A stretch of DNA of 64,000 nucleotides from Akkermansia muciniphila (lineage in GTDB: Bacteria; Verrucomicrobiota; Verrucomicrobiia; Verrucomicrobiales; Akkermansiaceae), in contig NZ_FXYA01000185.1 in the NCBI RefSeq assembly GCF_900184965.1, positions 62,001 to 126,000 on the forward strand, read 5' to 3'. Below, piece by piece: positions 53,082 through 61,524 of the stretch; position 1 is the stretch's first letter, and every line of letters begins with the position of its first letter. The notes under the pieces were generated by a model. That model was not told the origin of the DNA. It did not search any database and saw only the letters and a list, made by a program, of their open reading frames with translations. The translations under genes and the position numbers were made by a program.

Positions 53082-55397
53082 CTAGCGTTCCATTTCCTTT
53101 TCCAGGAATTCCAGCAGGTAGGCCGGGGACAGGAGTTCCCTGGTGACGACGGGTTTTCTGCCGGGAAGATACAGGGCATTGACGGGAACGGCCGTGCGCC
53201 CCAGGTTTTTAAGTTCCTGGTCAATGGCGGGGTTCGTGCGGGTCTTGTCCGCCTTCATCATGACGATGCCATATTTTTTGAAAGCGGCCAGCACTTCATC
53301 CGTATAGGAGGCCTTGTTGACCTGGCAGGTGGAGCACCAGCGGGCCGTAAAGTCCACATAAACGGGTTTCCCTCCGTCCAGGGCGGCCTGCATGGCTTCC
53401 GGGCTCCAGGGTATCCAGATGTTTCCTTCCTCCTGGAGGGAGGGCGCTGCGGCAGCGGAGGACTCCGCCGCCCCGGGAGCGGAACCGCGGCCGAACCAGG
53501 CTGCTCCTTCCGGCGGAAGCATGTAGTACAAGCCGGCCAGCAGGAAGATTACGGAGAAGATGCCTCCCGTGATGCGGGACTTTCTGCTGCGGTACATGGG
53601 GCACCATCTGCCGTATACCCAAAAGGCCATGGAAAACAGCACCAGCCCGAAGAAGAGGAACAGGATGTCCTGAGGATGGTTTTCAGCATCAAAGAAGGCT
53701 ATGTAAATCCAGAGGAAGTAGACGGCGGTGCCGAACATCAGGAAGGACATGGCCTGCTTGAAGGATTCCATCCATGCGCCGGGTTTGGGCAGGTATCTGG
53801 TCAGGACGGGAAAGGCGCCCAGAATGATGTAGGGAAGGGACATTCCAAGCCCCATCATGGTCAGGCAGAGTACGATGCCCAGAGGCGGCTGGAGCATGGC
53901 CGCGCCGATAGCCTGGCCCAGGAACGGAGCGCTGCACGGGGTGGAGATGACCGTAGCCAGGGCACCGGACCAAAAGGAGCCGGCATAACCTTTCCGGTGC
54001 TGGAGGTCGTTGCCCATGGTTGTGGCTTTGACGCCTATTTCAAAGACGCCGAACATGCTCAGCCCCATGGCGAGCATCAGGCCCAGCAGACAGAAATTCA
54101 CCCAGGGGTTTTCAAACCAGAACGCCCAGTTGACAACGCCCACCGCGCCGCGGCCCAGCCAGAAGTCTCCGCTGAATACGCCGGGGCCGGCTGGGGCGCT
54201 CCAGTCAAACATGTTCGCTTTCAGCGCAATCAGAATGGCAGTAATGATCCAGAAAGAAATCAGGATGCCCAGTACGAAGGTAAGGGAGTGGGCCAGGACT
54301 TTTTTCCGTTCCCCCCCTCCTAACTGGACGAATCCCATAATCTTGAGGCCGATTACCGGGAAGACACACGGCATGACATTGAGGATGATGCCGCCGATGA
54401 ACATGAAGAACATGATTTCCCCCAGGCCCATCAGCGGAGGAGCGGGGATGGAAGCGGAAGATTCCGGGGCGGATTCCGTTCCGGCGGCTGTTGCCTGGGA
54501 TTCCCCGGAGAAGGGGCGGTCGTCCGCGGTGATGATGATGCCTTCCCTGCCGGCGCGCAGGATGCCGGAAAGGCTGGTCAGAGGTTTCCCTTTGTCCGCG
54601 TCCGGCAGGTTGTTGGGATAAAGGCCGTCCGTGGTGTCATTGAATTGCATGGACAGCTCATAATTGGAGTCATCCAGTTTTTTGAAGGTTTGGGGAGTGG
54701 TAGGGTTGATTTCCCCCTGATTGCAGAAAAAATAGACGGAATCCTGCGGAACGGGGCGTCCGTTTGTCCTGAGGTGCAGGGTGACGGTTTTCCCTTCCTG
54801 GGAAATCCGGGCTTTCAGCCCTTCCGCCCAGTCGGGGGCGGCAAGCCCTGCCATGTTCCCGGTCAATTCCGCCGCGTCAGGGGCTGTCTGCCCGTCTCCG
54901 CGCTTCAGTGTGACGCTGAAGTTTCTGGTTTCCGGGGCGGCGCACTGTTCCGCGCACATCTGCCACGTCATGGTGGTGGTGAACATCGCTTCCGGGGGGG
55001 CATCCTTTTCCGGAGTTACCCGGAACGCCATTTTAGCCTTCCCGCTGTATCCGTAAAAATCCACAAGCCCTTTCCCCAGTTCCGGGATTTGCCAGAAGGG
55101 GCCTTCCACCCGGAAGCCGGGCACAGGCTGGAAGGCGGCTTCCATGGGAAGTCCCACGGTTCCCGGATTTTTGTAGTAAACGTGCCAGTGGTCCGGCAGC
55201 GCCAGCTCCGTCACGATGACGAAGGAGGCTTCTCCATAGGAGGTGACAGTGGCCTTGGAGGAACCGGATGTCTGGGGCGGACCAAAGTTTCCCGCTTCCC
55301 CGAAGCTCATTCCTCCGAAGTCCTGGGCCTCCCCCGTGCTGAAACACCCGGCGATCATGCCCAGGCAGCCGACGGCTGCTTTCAAAAAGTTTCTCAT
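53082..55397 (-). CDS. DsbD/ScsB-type transmembrane thiol-disulfide reductase
   Basis: 771 residues. It would carry electrons from cytoplasmic thioredoxin across the inner membrane to periplasmic thiol proteins. Order: signal peptide, an N-terminal periplasmic domain with TWQMCAEQCAAPETR (C-x3-C) and an all-beta region, about eight membrane segments (about 325-615) containing NVMPCVFPVIGLKI and STPCSAPFLGQAI, the two membrane cysteines, and a C-terminal thioredoxin domain with FTARWCSTCQVNKA. The extended N-terminus is more like ScsB than E. coli DsbD. I chose ATG 55397. Its partner may be the thioredoxin-fold protein at 6611, but they are far apart. Confidence 0.92.
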   Translation of the reverse strand: MRNFLKAAVGCLGMIAGCFSTGEAQDFGGMSFGEAGNFGPPQTSGSSKATVTSYGEASFVIVTELALPDHWHVYYKNPGTVGLPMEAAFQPVPGFRVEGPFWQIPELGKGLVDFYGYSGKAKMAFRVTPEKDAPPEAMFTTTMTWQMCAEQCAAPETRNFSVTLKRGDGQTAPDAAELTGNMAGLAAPDWAEGLKARISQEGKTVTLHLRTNGRPVPQDSVYFFCNQGEINPTTPQTFKKLDDSNYELSMQFNDTTDGLYPNNLPDADKGKPLTSLSGILRAGREGIIITADDRPFSGESQATAAGTESAPESSASIPAPPLMGLGEIMFFMFIGGIILNVMPCVFPVIGLKIMGFVQLGGGERKKVLAHSLTFVLGILISFWIITAILIALKANMFDWSAPAGPGVFSGDFWLGRGAVGVVNWAFWFENPWVNFCLLGLMLAMGLSMFGVFEIGVKATTMGNDLQHRKGYAGSFWSGALATVISTPCSAPFLGQAIGAAMLQPPLGIVLCLTMMGLGMSLPYIILGAFPVLTRYLPKPGAWMESFKQAMSFLMFGTAVYFLWIYIAFFDAENHPQDILFLFFGLVLFSMAFWVYGRWCPMYRSRKSRITGGIFSVIFLLAGLYYMLPPEGAAWFGRGSAPGAAESSAAAAPSLQEEGNIWIPWSPEAMQAALDGGKPVYVDFTARWCSTCQVNKASYTDEVLAAFKKYGIVMMKADKTRTNPAIDQELKNLGRTAVPVNALYLPGRKPVVTRELLSPAYLLEFLEKEMER

Positions 55398-55464
55398 AGC
55401 AAAGGCGGTTACCATAAAGAACGGGGGGATTCAATGTTTGTGTGTTGCATGGCGGGGAGCCTTG

Positions 55465-55470
55465 TATAAA
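55465..55470 (+). promoter_or_regulatory. -10 element of the OsmC promoter, probably leaderless
   Basis: TATAAA lies 8 nt before the ATG at 55479. No strong -35 at the expected distance: the best is GTTGCA at 15 nt. Confidence 0.4.
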
Positions 55471-55478
55471 ATAAGGCC

Positions 55479-55886
55479 ATGGTAAAAACTAAAACGACGT
55501 ACGAGGGCGGCCTCCATTGTTCCATGGTTCATGAACCTTCCGAGGCCACGCTTTCCACGGATGCCCCCGTGGACAACAACGGCAAGGGCGAGTCCTTTTC
55601 CCCCACGGACCTGGTAGGAGCGGCGCTTGCCGGCTGCATGAGCACGATCATGGGTATTGTTGCCGAACGTAAGGGGATTAATCTGGAAGGCATGACGGTG
55701 GAAGTGGCCAAACACATGAATGCGGATCCCCGCCGTATCGGCAAGCTGGAAGTCGTCATTACCGTTCCTCTTCCGTCCGATTATCCGGACAGGAAGCTGC
55801 TGGAACAGGCTGCTCTGAGCTGTCCGGTCAAGCACAGCCTGCACCCTGATATTGAAATACCCATTACCTGGAAATGGGTTGGCTGA
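55479..55886 (+). CDS. OsmC/Ohr-type thiol peroxidase
   Basis: 135 residues. Family members reduce organic hydroperoxides with two cysteines. Here the first cysteine lies in DLVGAALAGCMSTIMG near residue 55 and the second in QAALSCPVKHSLHPDIEI near residue 115, the YhfA/OsmC order. The protein is of normal length. It is divergent from the dsbD-like gene (82 nt apart). A strong terminator follows. Confidence 0.92.
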   Translation: MVKTKTTYEGGLHCSMVHEPSEATLSTDAPVDNNGKGESFSPTDLVGAALAGCMSTIMGIVAERKGINLEGMTVEVAKHMNADPRRIGKLEVVITVPLPSDYPDRKLLEQAALSCPVKHSLHPDIEIPITWKWVG

Positions 55887-55907
55887 CCGCTTCCGTGTTT
55901 TCTTGAG

Positions 55908-55936
55908 ACCGCCTGTGAAAACAGGCGGTTTTTTTG
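55908..55936 (+). terminator. Rho-independent terminator after the OsmC gene
   Basis: A perfect 8-bp stem (55908-55915 with 55922-55929; ACCGCCTG) and a TGAAAA loop, followed by a run of seven T. Confidence 0.9.
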
Positions 55937-56017
55937 TGATGTTAAAAAATGTTGGAAAAATGCAATAATAGTTGAGCGTGCTTGACTTATATCTTTTGAT
56001 TGTGCATTTTTCCGGGG

Positions 56018-56479
56018 ATGAAAAAGTTGTTCCCTGTCTTGTTGCTGATTCCTGTGACGGTGTGCGGATTGTTGTCCGGGTGCGGCGGAGGTTCGGGAAA
56101 ATCCGGAGACGACGGGAACACTTCCCTGAGCGGACAGCAGGTAAGCCTGTTTGAGGGAGGAAGCATCTTATTCCAGCTCCAGTTCAGCGGGCAGGACGTG
56201 GATGTTATCAGAATGGATACAAGAGCCGTGTATGACGGGGTTTATACGTACCGGTTCAATAGCGGGGAGAATGCCGGCGTATTGAATATTGCTCCGGCAG
56301 CCAACAGCAGCTCCGCCTGTACCATGGCGAATGTGAACATTGCCTTTGACGACGCCGGGCGGAATGCGGGCGTCATTACTTCGGGCACCATTACGGAAAC
56401 CGGTCTTGATTTGGACCCTGCCATTGACGGCGTTCCCCGCTCCATGGCCGGTTGGACATGCCGCGTACACCGGAATTGA
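56018..56479 (+). CDS. Small lipoprotein of the Gly/Ser-rich family (4)
   Basis: 153 residues from ATG 56018. The signal peptide ends in the lipobox LSGC and continues GGGSGKSGDDG. The beta-rich mature part has YDGVYTYRFNSGENAGVLNI, similar to the equivalent part of the lipoprotein at 38960. It ends WTCRVHRN, with a further cysteine in SSACTM. Alone and converging on the dCMP deaminase (11 nt between stops). The start 18 nt upstream (56000) is less likely because MKK is the normal signal start. Confidence 0.75.
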   Translation: MKKLFPVLLLIPVTVCGLLSGCGGGSGKSGDDGNTSLSGQQVSLFEGGSILFQLQFSGQDVDVIRMDTRAVYDGVYTYRFNSGENAGVLNIAPAANSSSACTMANVNIAFDDAGRNAGVITSGTITETGLDLDPAIDGVPRSMAGWTCRVHRN

Positions 56480-56490
56480 TTTTCCGGGCA

Positions 56491-56958
56491 TCAGCTGTCC
56501 AGGACAAGGGGGAAGTGCCGGCTGAGAGGATAGTCCGTAACCTGGATCAGTTCCACACCGTAAAGGCTGGCGATGGCAGGAGCTTCGGATTTGTCATAAG
56601 GCTCACAGTAATAAATGGTTTTTACGCCATGGGCACACAGCGCCTGCATGCATGAGGTACAGGGCATCGTAGTGCATGCCACCACCTTGGCTTCCCCCCT
56701 CCGGAACAGGCTGCACAGGTTGATTTCCGCATGCAGCATGTATTTCTGGCGTTCTTCCCGGCTGGCCCAGAAGGTGTCCTGAGCCTTGAATCCGGGATAC
56801 AGTCCGTTGTAGGCGGTGCCGATGACGCGGTTGTCCGCATCCAGGGCGGCGGCTCCCACCTTGCGGTACGGGTCCTCCGACCGCAGGGCTGCCGCGTGCG
56901 CCAGTGTCATTACATACTGCGGGATGGGAAGGCGGGTTGACGAGGAGTTATTGTTCAT
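56491..56958 (-). CDS. dCMP/cytidine deaminase family protein (ComEB-like)
   Basis: 155 residues. Deaminates dCMP to dUMP or a related nucleotide. It has the zinc site: HAEINLC near residue 76 (His and catalytic Glu) and PCTSCMQAL near residue 98 (two Cys). The substrate-binding stretch SEDPYRKVGAAALDADNRVIG near residues 27-47 fits the deoxycytidylate deaminase group. Its start overlaps the end of the acyltransferase fusion gene by 11 nt, so it is the second gene of that operon. Confidence 0.9.
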   Translation of the reverse strand: MNNNSSSTRLPIPQYVMTLAHAAALRSEDPYRKVGAAALDADNRVIGTAYNGLYPGFKAQDTFWASREERQKYMLHAEINLCSLFRRGEAKVVACTTMPCTSCMQALCAHGVKTIYYCEPYDKSEAPAIASLYGVELIQVTDYPLSRHFPLVLDS

Positions 56959-59590
56959 GGTTGGAAGACTGGAGTTCCGCCAGGAAGCCCGACTCGTCCA
57001 GGTACAGGTTGGGCGGCAGGGAATAAGGGGTGGAGAGGGTAGCCCCGGCGATGACGTTGGAAAGAGGGGGATTCAGGTAAAAGCCGGGGAGGAGGCGCCC
57101 TCTTGTCCTGGCCCGCATGCCGAGCTGCACGGTGCCGTCATCCAGCTTGAAGACGCTTCTCTTCATGGACATGGCCAGGATAATGCCGCGGTCCGTGGCG
57201 AAGCAGGGCCTCCAGCCGATGTTGGGGAGAACCAGGTCGCCCGAGCCGCTGAAGTCATAAAACGGCGTGCGCGTCTTCGGAACCAGGCTGTAGAGCCTGC
57301 GGCGCAGGAAATCGGAGCCGGCTATCTGCCTGATGCCTTCCGGCATGCTGTGGTCCCCGTCGCTGATGAGGTAAACGGGAGTGCTGGTGAGGATGGGCCA
57401 CAGGACGGCGGCCACCGTTTCGTGGACTTCTTCGCGTCCTACGCTGGTGAGCAGCAGTTCCCGGGGCTGGAGGGAGTTCACCCGTTCCAGCTGCTGGGCG
57501 TTCATCCAGAAGTCGCACAGGCGGCTTTGGGAGCGGGTGCTGTCCAGCAGGGTGGTCAGCCATTTCCTGAGTTCCGGATGTTCTGCTTCCACGGTGTCGT
57601 TCATCAGGCATTCCGCTATTTCATACCCGGAGAGCCGCGCGTTTTTAGAGAAGACCAGAGGTTTGTGGGCGATGCGCTCCAGATGGTTCAGGATGGCATC
57701 CCTGCCGATGCTGGCTGCAATTTCCAGGCATGTGGAGGATAGCTCCCGCAGCGTGTTGATGACCATGCGGGGATTGACGGCATCAGGCTCAATGGGCTCT
57801 CCGATGGCGGCGGTGAAACGGTAGGGAACGCGGAGAGGCGCTTTGGAGAAGAAACGGTTGCCTGAGTAGGAGAAGATGCTGCCCCATAGTTCGTCCATGT
57901 AAATGGGCACGATGGGGCAGCGCGATTTTTTCGCCAGCATTTCCAGCCCCCGGCGCGCGGCGCACAGGGTTCCCGTGCGGGTGAGCTGGCCTTCCGGGAA
58001 GATGCAGATGACTTCTCCGGCCTTCAGGGCCTGGATGGCCTTGGACAGGGATTCCCGCGGATTACGGGAGGAAATGGGCAGGCAGTTGAAGAGTTCCAGA
58101 ATCCAGCCGAGCCAGCGGATGGCTACGAATTCCTCCGCCACGATGAACCGGATGGGGCGCGGGCAAATGAGAGAAAGGAATAGCGCATCTCCGTAGGTGA
58201 CATGGTTGGAGACGATAACGGCCCCGCCGTCTTCCGGAATGCGGTCCTGGTGGATGATGCGGGAGCGGTAGACAATCCTCATGATCCAGAGGCCCATCAT
58301 GCGGATGAATTCACGGGGAATAAGCCGGAATGCCACAATGGTAATGACGACGCCCAGGGCGGCCAGCACCCAGAATTGGTTCTGGATGGAGAAGATGTTC
58401 CTGAGCATGAGCTGGAAGCCGACGGCCACCAGCCCCATCAGGCAGTCCATCAGGTTGCCGGCGGCGATTACGGTGCTGCGGTTGGAGGGGTCGCAATTGT
58501 CCTGGAGGTGGGCGTTTAACGGCACCAGGTACGCGGCGGCGAAAGCCCCGGTGATGCCGAACCCGATGTTGCTGGGGAGGGAGCCGGGGGCGAAGAAGGA
58601 CATGAACATGCACCCGATAGTGAAGCCGATTGCGCCCAGAGGGATGAGCCCCAGTTCAATCTTTTTACGGCAGATGATGGAGGCGATGACGCCGCCTACC
58701 ACCGTGCCGCCGCTGAGCCATGCCATGAGAATGGCCGCGGACATGCTGAATCCGGTGCCGTCAATGGGGTGTTCCTGGGCGATCTGGAGGGAGATGAGCA
58801 TCAGGGCTCCGGCCAGGAACCAGAAGTAGGAAACACCGATTTCGCTGAGCCTCAAATCCCGCTGGCTCCAGAGATACTTGAGCTGCACGAAATGTTCGTA
58901 AAAGAGCTTCCATTCGAATTTTCTGGTCTGGTTGGCCGGATACCGCGGGAGGTAAAGGGACGCAATGGCTACGGGAACGGCGATGCAGGTGAGGATGAAT
59001 GTGGGGAAAGCGGCTGCTTCCCAGCCGTCATTGGAGGAGACTTGCAGGATGTCGAACCAGGCGAAGATGCCTATCTGGGCCGCCAGCATGGACAGGATGA
59101 GGCTCATTTCCATCAGCCCTGAAGCGTAGCCCAGCTGCCGGGAGCCTACCATGTCCTTGACCACTCCCTTTTTGGCCGGACTCAGGATGGTCGCCTGGAC
59201 GGAGAAGACGCAGAACCAGAAAACGGCCATTTCAATGTTTTCGTATTTATAGCACAGAAGCATGGCCCCCAGTACCAGAATCTGTAGGAAAGACATGAAT
59301 TGGATGATGCGGGCCTTACAGAAGCAGTCCGCCAGCCATCCGACGAAAGGGGAGAACAGGATGTAGGGCAGAACGAAGATGCAGGCCAGAATGTACTGGA
59401 GGGAGTTGACCCAGGAATCCGGCCCGTATGCGGCGTTGGTGGAAGCCAGCCAGACGCCCAGCGGAATCAGCAGGAACTGGGCGGCTTTTTCATTGAAAGC
59501 GTTCTGGGCTTGAATGAGAATCAGGGAATAAAAACCCCTCCATTCCTTTTTTGAGGGCATTTTTTTCTTAGATGTCTGTACGTCATCCAT
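56948..59590 (-). CDS. Fusion of LplT-like MFS, PlsC acyltransferase and a degenerate ligase-like domain
   Basis: 880 residues. The first ~430 hold about 11-12 membrane segments of an MFS transporter like LplT, which flips lysophospholipid inward. The middle (about 440-640) is a PlsC acyltransferase with NHVTYGD and FPEGQLTRTG, the two catalytic/lysophosphate blocks. The last ~240 residues align with the position of the acyl-ACP synthetase domain of Aas but lack the ATP-binding YTSGTTGxPKG signature, so it is probably catalytically inert. ATG 59590 (MDDVQTSKKK) was chosen over one 24 nt upstream because a TACAAT -10 lies only 9 nt ahead. It likely recycles lysophospholipids. Confidence 0.85.
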   Translation of the reverse strand: MDDVQTSKKKMPSKKEWRGFYSLILIQAQNAFNEKAAQFLLIPLGVWLASTNAAYGPDSWVNSLQYILACIFVLPYILFSPFVGWLADCFCKARIIQFMSFLQILVLGAMLLCYKYENIEMAVFWFCVFSVQATILSPAKKGVVKDMVGSRQLGYASGLMEMSLILSMLAAQIGIFAWFDILQVSSNDGWEAAAFPTFILTCIAVPVAIASLYLPRYPANQTRKFEWKLFYEHFVQLKYLWSQRDLRLSEIGVSYFWFLAGALMLISLQIAQEHPIDGTGFSMSAAILMAWLSGGTVVGGVIASIICRKKIELGLIPLGAIGFTIGCMFMSFFAPGSLPSNIGFGITGAFAAAYLVPLNAHLQDNCDPSNRSTVIAAGNLMDCLMGLVAVGFQLMLRNIFSIQNQFWVLAALGVVITIVAFRLIPREFIRMMGLWIMRIVYRSRIIHQDRIPEDGGAVIVSNHVTYGDALFLSLICPRPIRFIVAEEFVAIRWLGWILELFNCLPISSRNPRESLSKAIQALKAGEVICIFPEGQLTRTGTLCAARRGLEMLAKKSRCPIVPIYMDELWGSIFSYSGNRFFSKAPLRVPYRFTAAIGEPIEPDAVNPRMVINTLRELSSTCLEIAASIGRDAILNHLERIAHKPLVFSKNARLSGYEIAECLMNDTVEAEHPELRKWLTTLLDSTRSQSRLCDFWMNAQQLERVNSLQPRELLLTSVGREEVHETVAAVLWPILTSTPVYLISDGDHSMPEGIRQIAGSDFLRRRLYSLVPKTRTPFYDFSGSGDLVLPNIGWRPCFATDRGIILAMSMKRSVFKLDDGTVQLGMRARTRGRLLPGFYLNPPLSNVIAGATLSTPYSLPPNLYLDESGFLAELQSSNHEQ

Positions 59591-59599
59591 GTGGGGCGG

Positions 59600-59605
59600 A
59601 TTGTA
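59600..59605 (-). promoter_or_regulatory. -10 element of the acyltransferase fusion gene
   Basis: TACAAT read on the minus strand (59605-59600), 9 nt before the ATG at 59590. The matching -35 is weak, so this is only suggestive. Confidence 0.35.
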
Positions 59606-59814
59606 GCAGATCATGGGGTGTAGGGAAGGATAATCTGTTCCCGTACAGGCGCGTTTCCGGGAGGAGGGGGAACCGTTTTTTCCGGTTTTTTGAAAGGGGC
59701 GGGCAGGGGATGGCCCGGAGGCTGGCGCGGCATGTCCGGGCAGCTTTGCCCGCGTGCGGGAGCGGAAGCCGGAGATTCCTTGTCATGAAGAGGTTCGGCA
59801 AACAGGCTTTATGG

Positions 59815-59842
59815 TTGACATGAGGTTGCGGGGCCGTAGGAT
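59815..59842 (+). promoter_or_regulatory. Promoter for the 59877 lipoprotein
   Basis: TTGACA (59815-59820), 16-nt spacer, TAGGAT (59837-59842), 34 nt before the ATG, with AGAGAG close to the start. Confidence 0.55.
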
Positions 59843-59876
59843 GCTGGCAGAAAGCTATCACCCGAAGAGAGATTAT

Positions 59877-60437
59877 ATGAATACTTCCCCGACGATAGGC
59901 GTGTTGCTGGCCGCAGGTGCGATTCTTCTGCCTTCCTGTGAAACGGAGCGCGTGAATGAACGTCCCATCGGCATTTATCCTACGGAAAATGTCTATCCGT
60001 CCGGCGCTATGGGCGCCCAAGGCGATAGCCTGCTGAATGATATCCAGCGTGAAAATTCTCTGGACCCGATGGCCGGGCAGAATTCCGGTTTTAACCCGGA
60101 CCCCGCCCGCACTAATTCCGGGACCATCAGCAATATGGTGGGAGGGGCCAACAATATCACGCCTCCGGCTCCCGTTGTGCCCAAGCCCGTCGTTCCGAAT
60201 CCCGTGGGTGGCTCCGCCGGTTCCGGCATTGCCGCCCCCAGGCCTGTGGAACCTTCCGCTTCTTCTTCCGTACCGGTGGCGTGGCCTACGGCGGATCCCA
60301 CGGTGGTGGTCAGCCCGTATGACCGCACCAAGAAGATCAAGATTTTGAACAGGAGCACCAATAAGCCGTATCCCTCCGGGACGGTGTTGCGGGACACCAA
60401 CTTCCCCAACGAGATTAAGAAGTTCCGCGTGCCCTGA
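59877..60437 (+). CDS. Proline-rich lipoprotein of unknown function
   Basis: 186 residues. Lipobox LPSC near residue 19-22 following a short signal. The mature part has a disordered Pro/Val/Ala-rich stretch (about 100-150, PPAPVVPKPVVPNPVGG) and a C-terminal region with VVVSPYDRTKKIKILN and SGTVLRDTNFPNEIKKFRVP. I do not recognise a family. The start ATG 59877 fits the lipobox; an upstream start at 59754 is not plausible. A hairpin follows the stop. Confidence 0.7.
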   Translation: MNTSPTIGVLLAAGAILLPSCETERVNERPIGIYPTENVYPSGAMGAQGDSLLNDIQRENSLDPMAGQNSGFNPDPARTNSGTISNMVGGANNITPPAPVVPKPVVPNPVGGSAGSGIAAPRPVEPSASSSVPVAWPTADPTVVVSPYDRTKKIKILNRSTNKPYPSGTVLRDTNFPNEIKKFRVP

Positions 60438-60463
60438 TGCGGCCGCCGCAGCGAGATCATGCC

Positions 60464-60495
60464 GCGCCCCTGAACATGCCGATGTTCCGGGGCGC
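60464..60495 (+). terminator. Hairpin after the Pro-rich lipoprotein
   Basis: 14-bp stem with one mismatch (60464-60477 with 60482-60495), loop GCCG. No U-tract. Its position favours the tyrA start at 60518 rather than upstream. Confidence 0.5.
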
Positions 60496-60517
60496 TGATG
60501 TATTCCCCTGTAAATCC

Positions 60518-61405
60518 ATGAGAGAATATTCCCGAAAGCAGTTTTTCTTCTCCTCCGTCGCCATTCTCGGCCCCGGCCTTCTGGGCGGGTCACTGGCGCT
60601 GGCCGTCAGGAAGCAGTTGCCGCATGTTCATGTGCGTTTGTGGGGCAGAAGGGAAGAACCATTGGAATATGCCCGTTCTTCCGGAGCCGCCCATGCTGCT
60701 TCCACCCGGATGGAAGAGGTGGTGGAGGGGGCGGATTTGGTTGTGCTGGCTACCCCGGTTGGCGTGATGCCCCGCCTTGTTTCCGACATGCTTCCTTTAT
60801 TGAAGCCGGGAGTTCTGGTAACGGATGTGGGTTCCGTGAAGGGGTGTGTGCACCAGGCCGTTGGGTCCGTGCTGGCGAAAGCCGGCGTGGCGTTTATCGG
60901 CTCCCATCCTATGGCCGGTTCCGAAAAGCAGGGTATGAAGCATGCTTCCGGAGAGCTCTTCCGGGATGCTACCTGCATCCTGACGAATGACGAGCATGTG
61001 CATGAAGATGTGTTGCTGTTGCTCCAGCGGTTCTGGGAGCGTGTGGGCTGCCACTGCATCCGGATGAAAGCGGCGGATCATGATTCTTCCGTAGCGCGCA
61101 TTTCCCACATACCTCATGCTTTGTCCGCCTTGTGCGTCCACAGCGCCCTGGATGGAGGGGATGCGAAGCTGCTGGGGCTGGTATCTGCCGGAGGTTTCCG
61201 CGACACCACCCGCGTTTCCATGGGGGAACCGTCCATGTGGGCGGAAATTCTGGCGGAAAATTCCCCTGCCGTTCTGGAGCGTCTGGATGAAGCCCTGGCC
61301 CAGCTGGGGCAAGTGAGGAATTGGCTGGCCGCAGGGGATAAGGAAGCATTGCGGGAATGGCTGAAGGCCGCGGCGGAGAGCCGGGCGCAGGCGTTGGGCT
61401 TGTGA
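60518..61405 (+). CDS. tyrA: Prephenate dehydrogenase
   Basis: 295 residues from ATG 60518. Converts prephenate to 4-hydroxyphenylpyruvate for tyrosine. Marks: the NAD-binding GPGLLGGSLALAVR near residue 18, LVVLATPVG near residue 75, VTDVGSVKG near residue 101, and GSHPMAGSEKQGM near residue 126, which contains the active-site His. A later helical domain is of normal length. No chorismate-mutase domain is fused. The long upstream open frame starting at 60437 begins inside the stop of the lipoprotein gene and contains a hairpin, so I rejected it. Confidence 0.9.
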   Translation: MREYSRKQFFFSSVAILGPGLLGGSLALAVRKQLPHVHVRLWGRREEPLEYARSSGAAHAASTRMEEVVEGADLVVLATPVGVMPRLVSDMLPLLKPGVLVTDVGSVKGCVHQAVGSVLAKAGVAFIGSHPMAGSEKQGMKHASGELFRDATCILTNDEHVHEDVLLLLQRFWERVGCHCIRMKAADHDSSVARISHIPHALSALCVHSALDGGDAKLLGLVSAGGFRDTTRVSMGEPSMWAEILAENSPAVLERLDEALAQLGQVRNWLAAGDKEALREWLKAAAESRAQALGL

Positions 61406-61472
61406 AAGGGCATGGCCGTTCCGCCGCCAGATACGCTTTTGCCTGAAGGAAAAGGAACGTTCTGTTATCAAA

Positions 61473-61482
61473 TTGTTAACAA
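61473..61482. promoter_or_regulatory. Palindrome upstream of the TonB-dependent receptor
   Basis: A perfect 10-nt palindrome TTGTTAACAA lies just upstream of a possible promoter (-10 TATACT at 61512-61517, 7 nt before ATG 61525). It may be an operator for iron-responsive control but does not match a Fur box well. Confidence 0.3.
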
Positions 61483-61524
61483 TCGGGAATGGACGGCCCT
61501 TTGTTCCGTCCTATACTTGACGCC

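Noticed and set aside
60437-60517. Upstream extension of tyrA
   Set aside because: It begins inside the lipoprotein stop codon and crosses a hairpin; the tyrA Rossmann motif is in the correct place if the start is at 60518.
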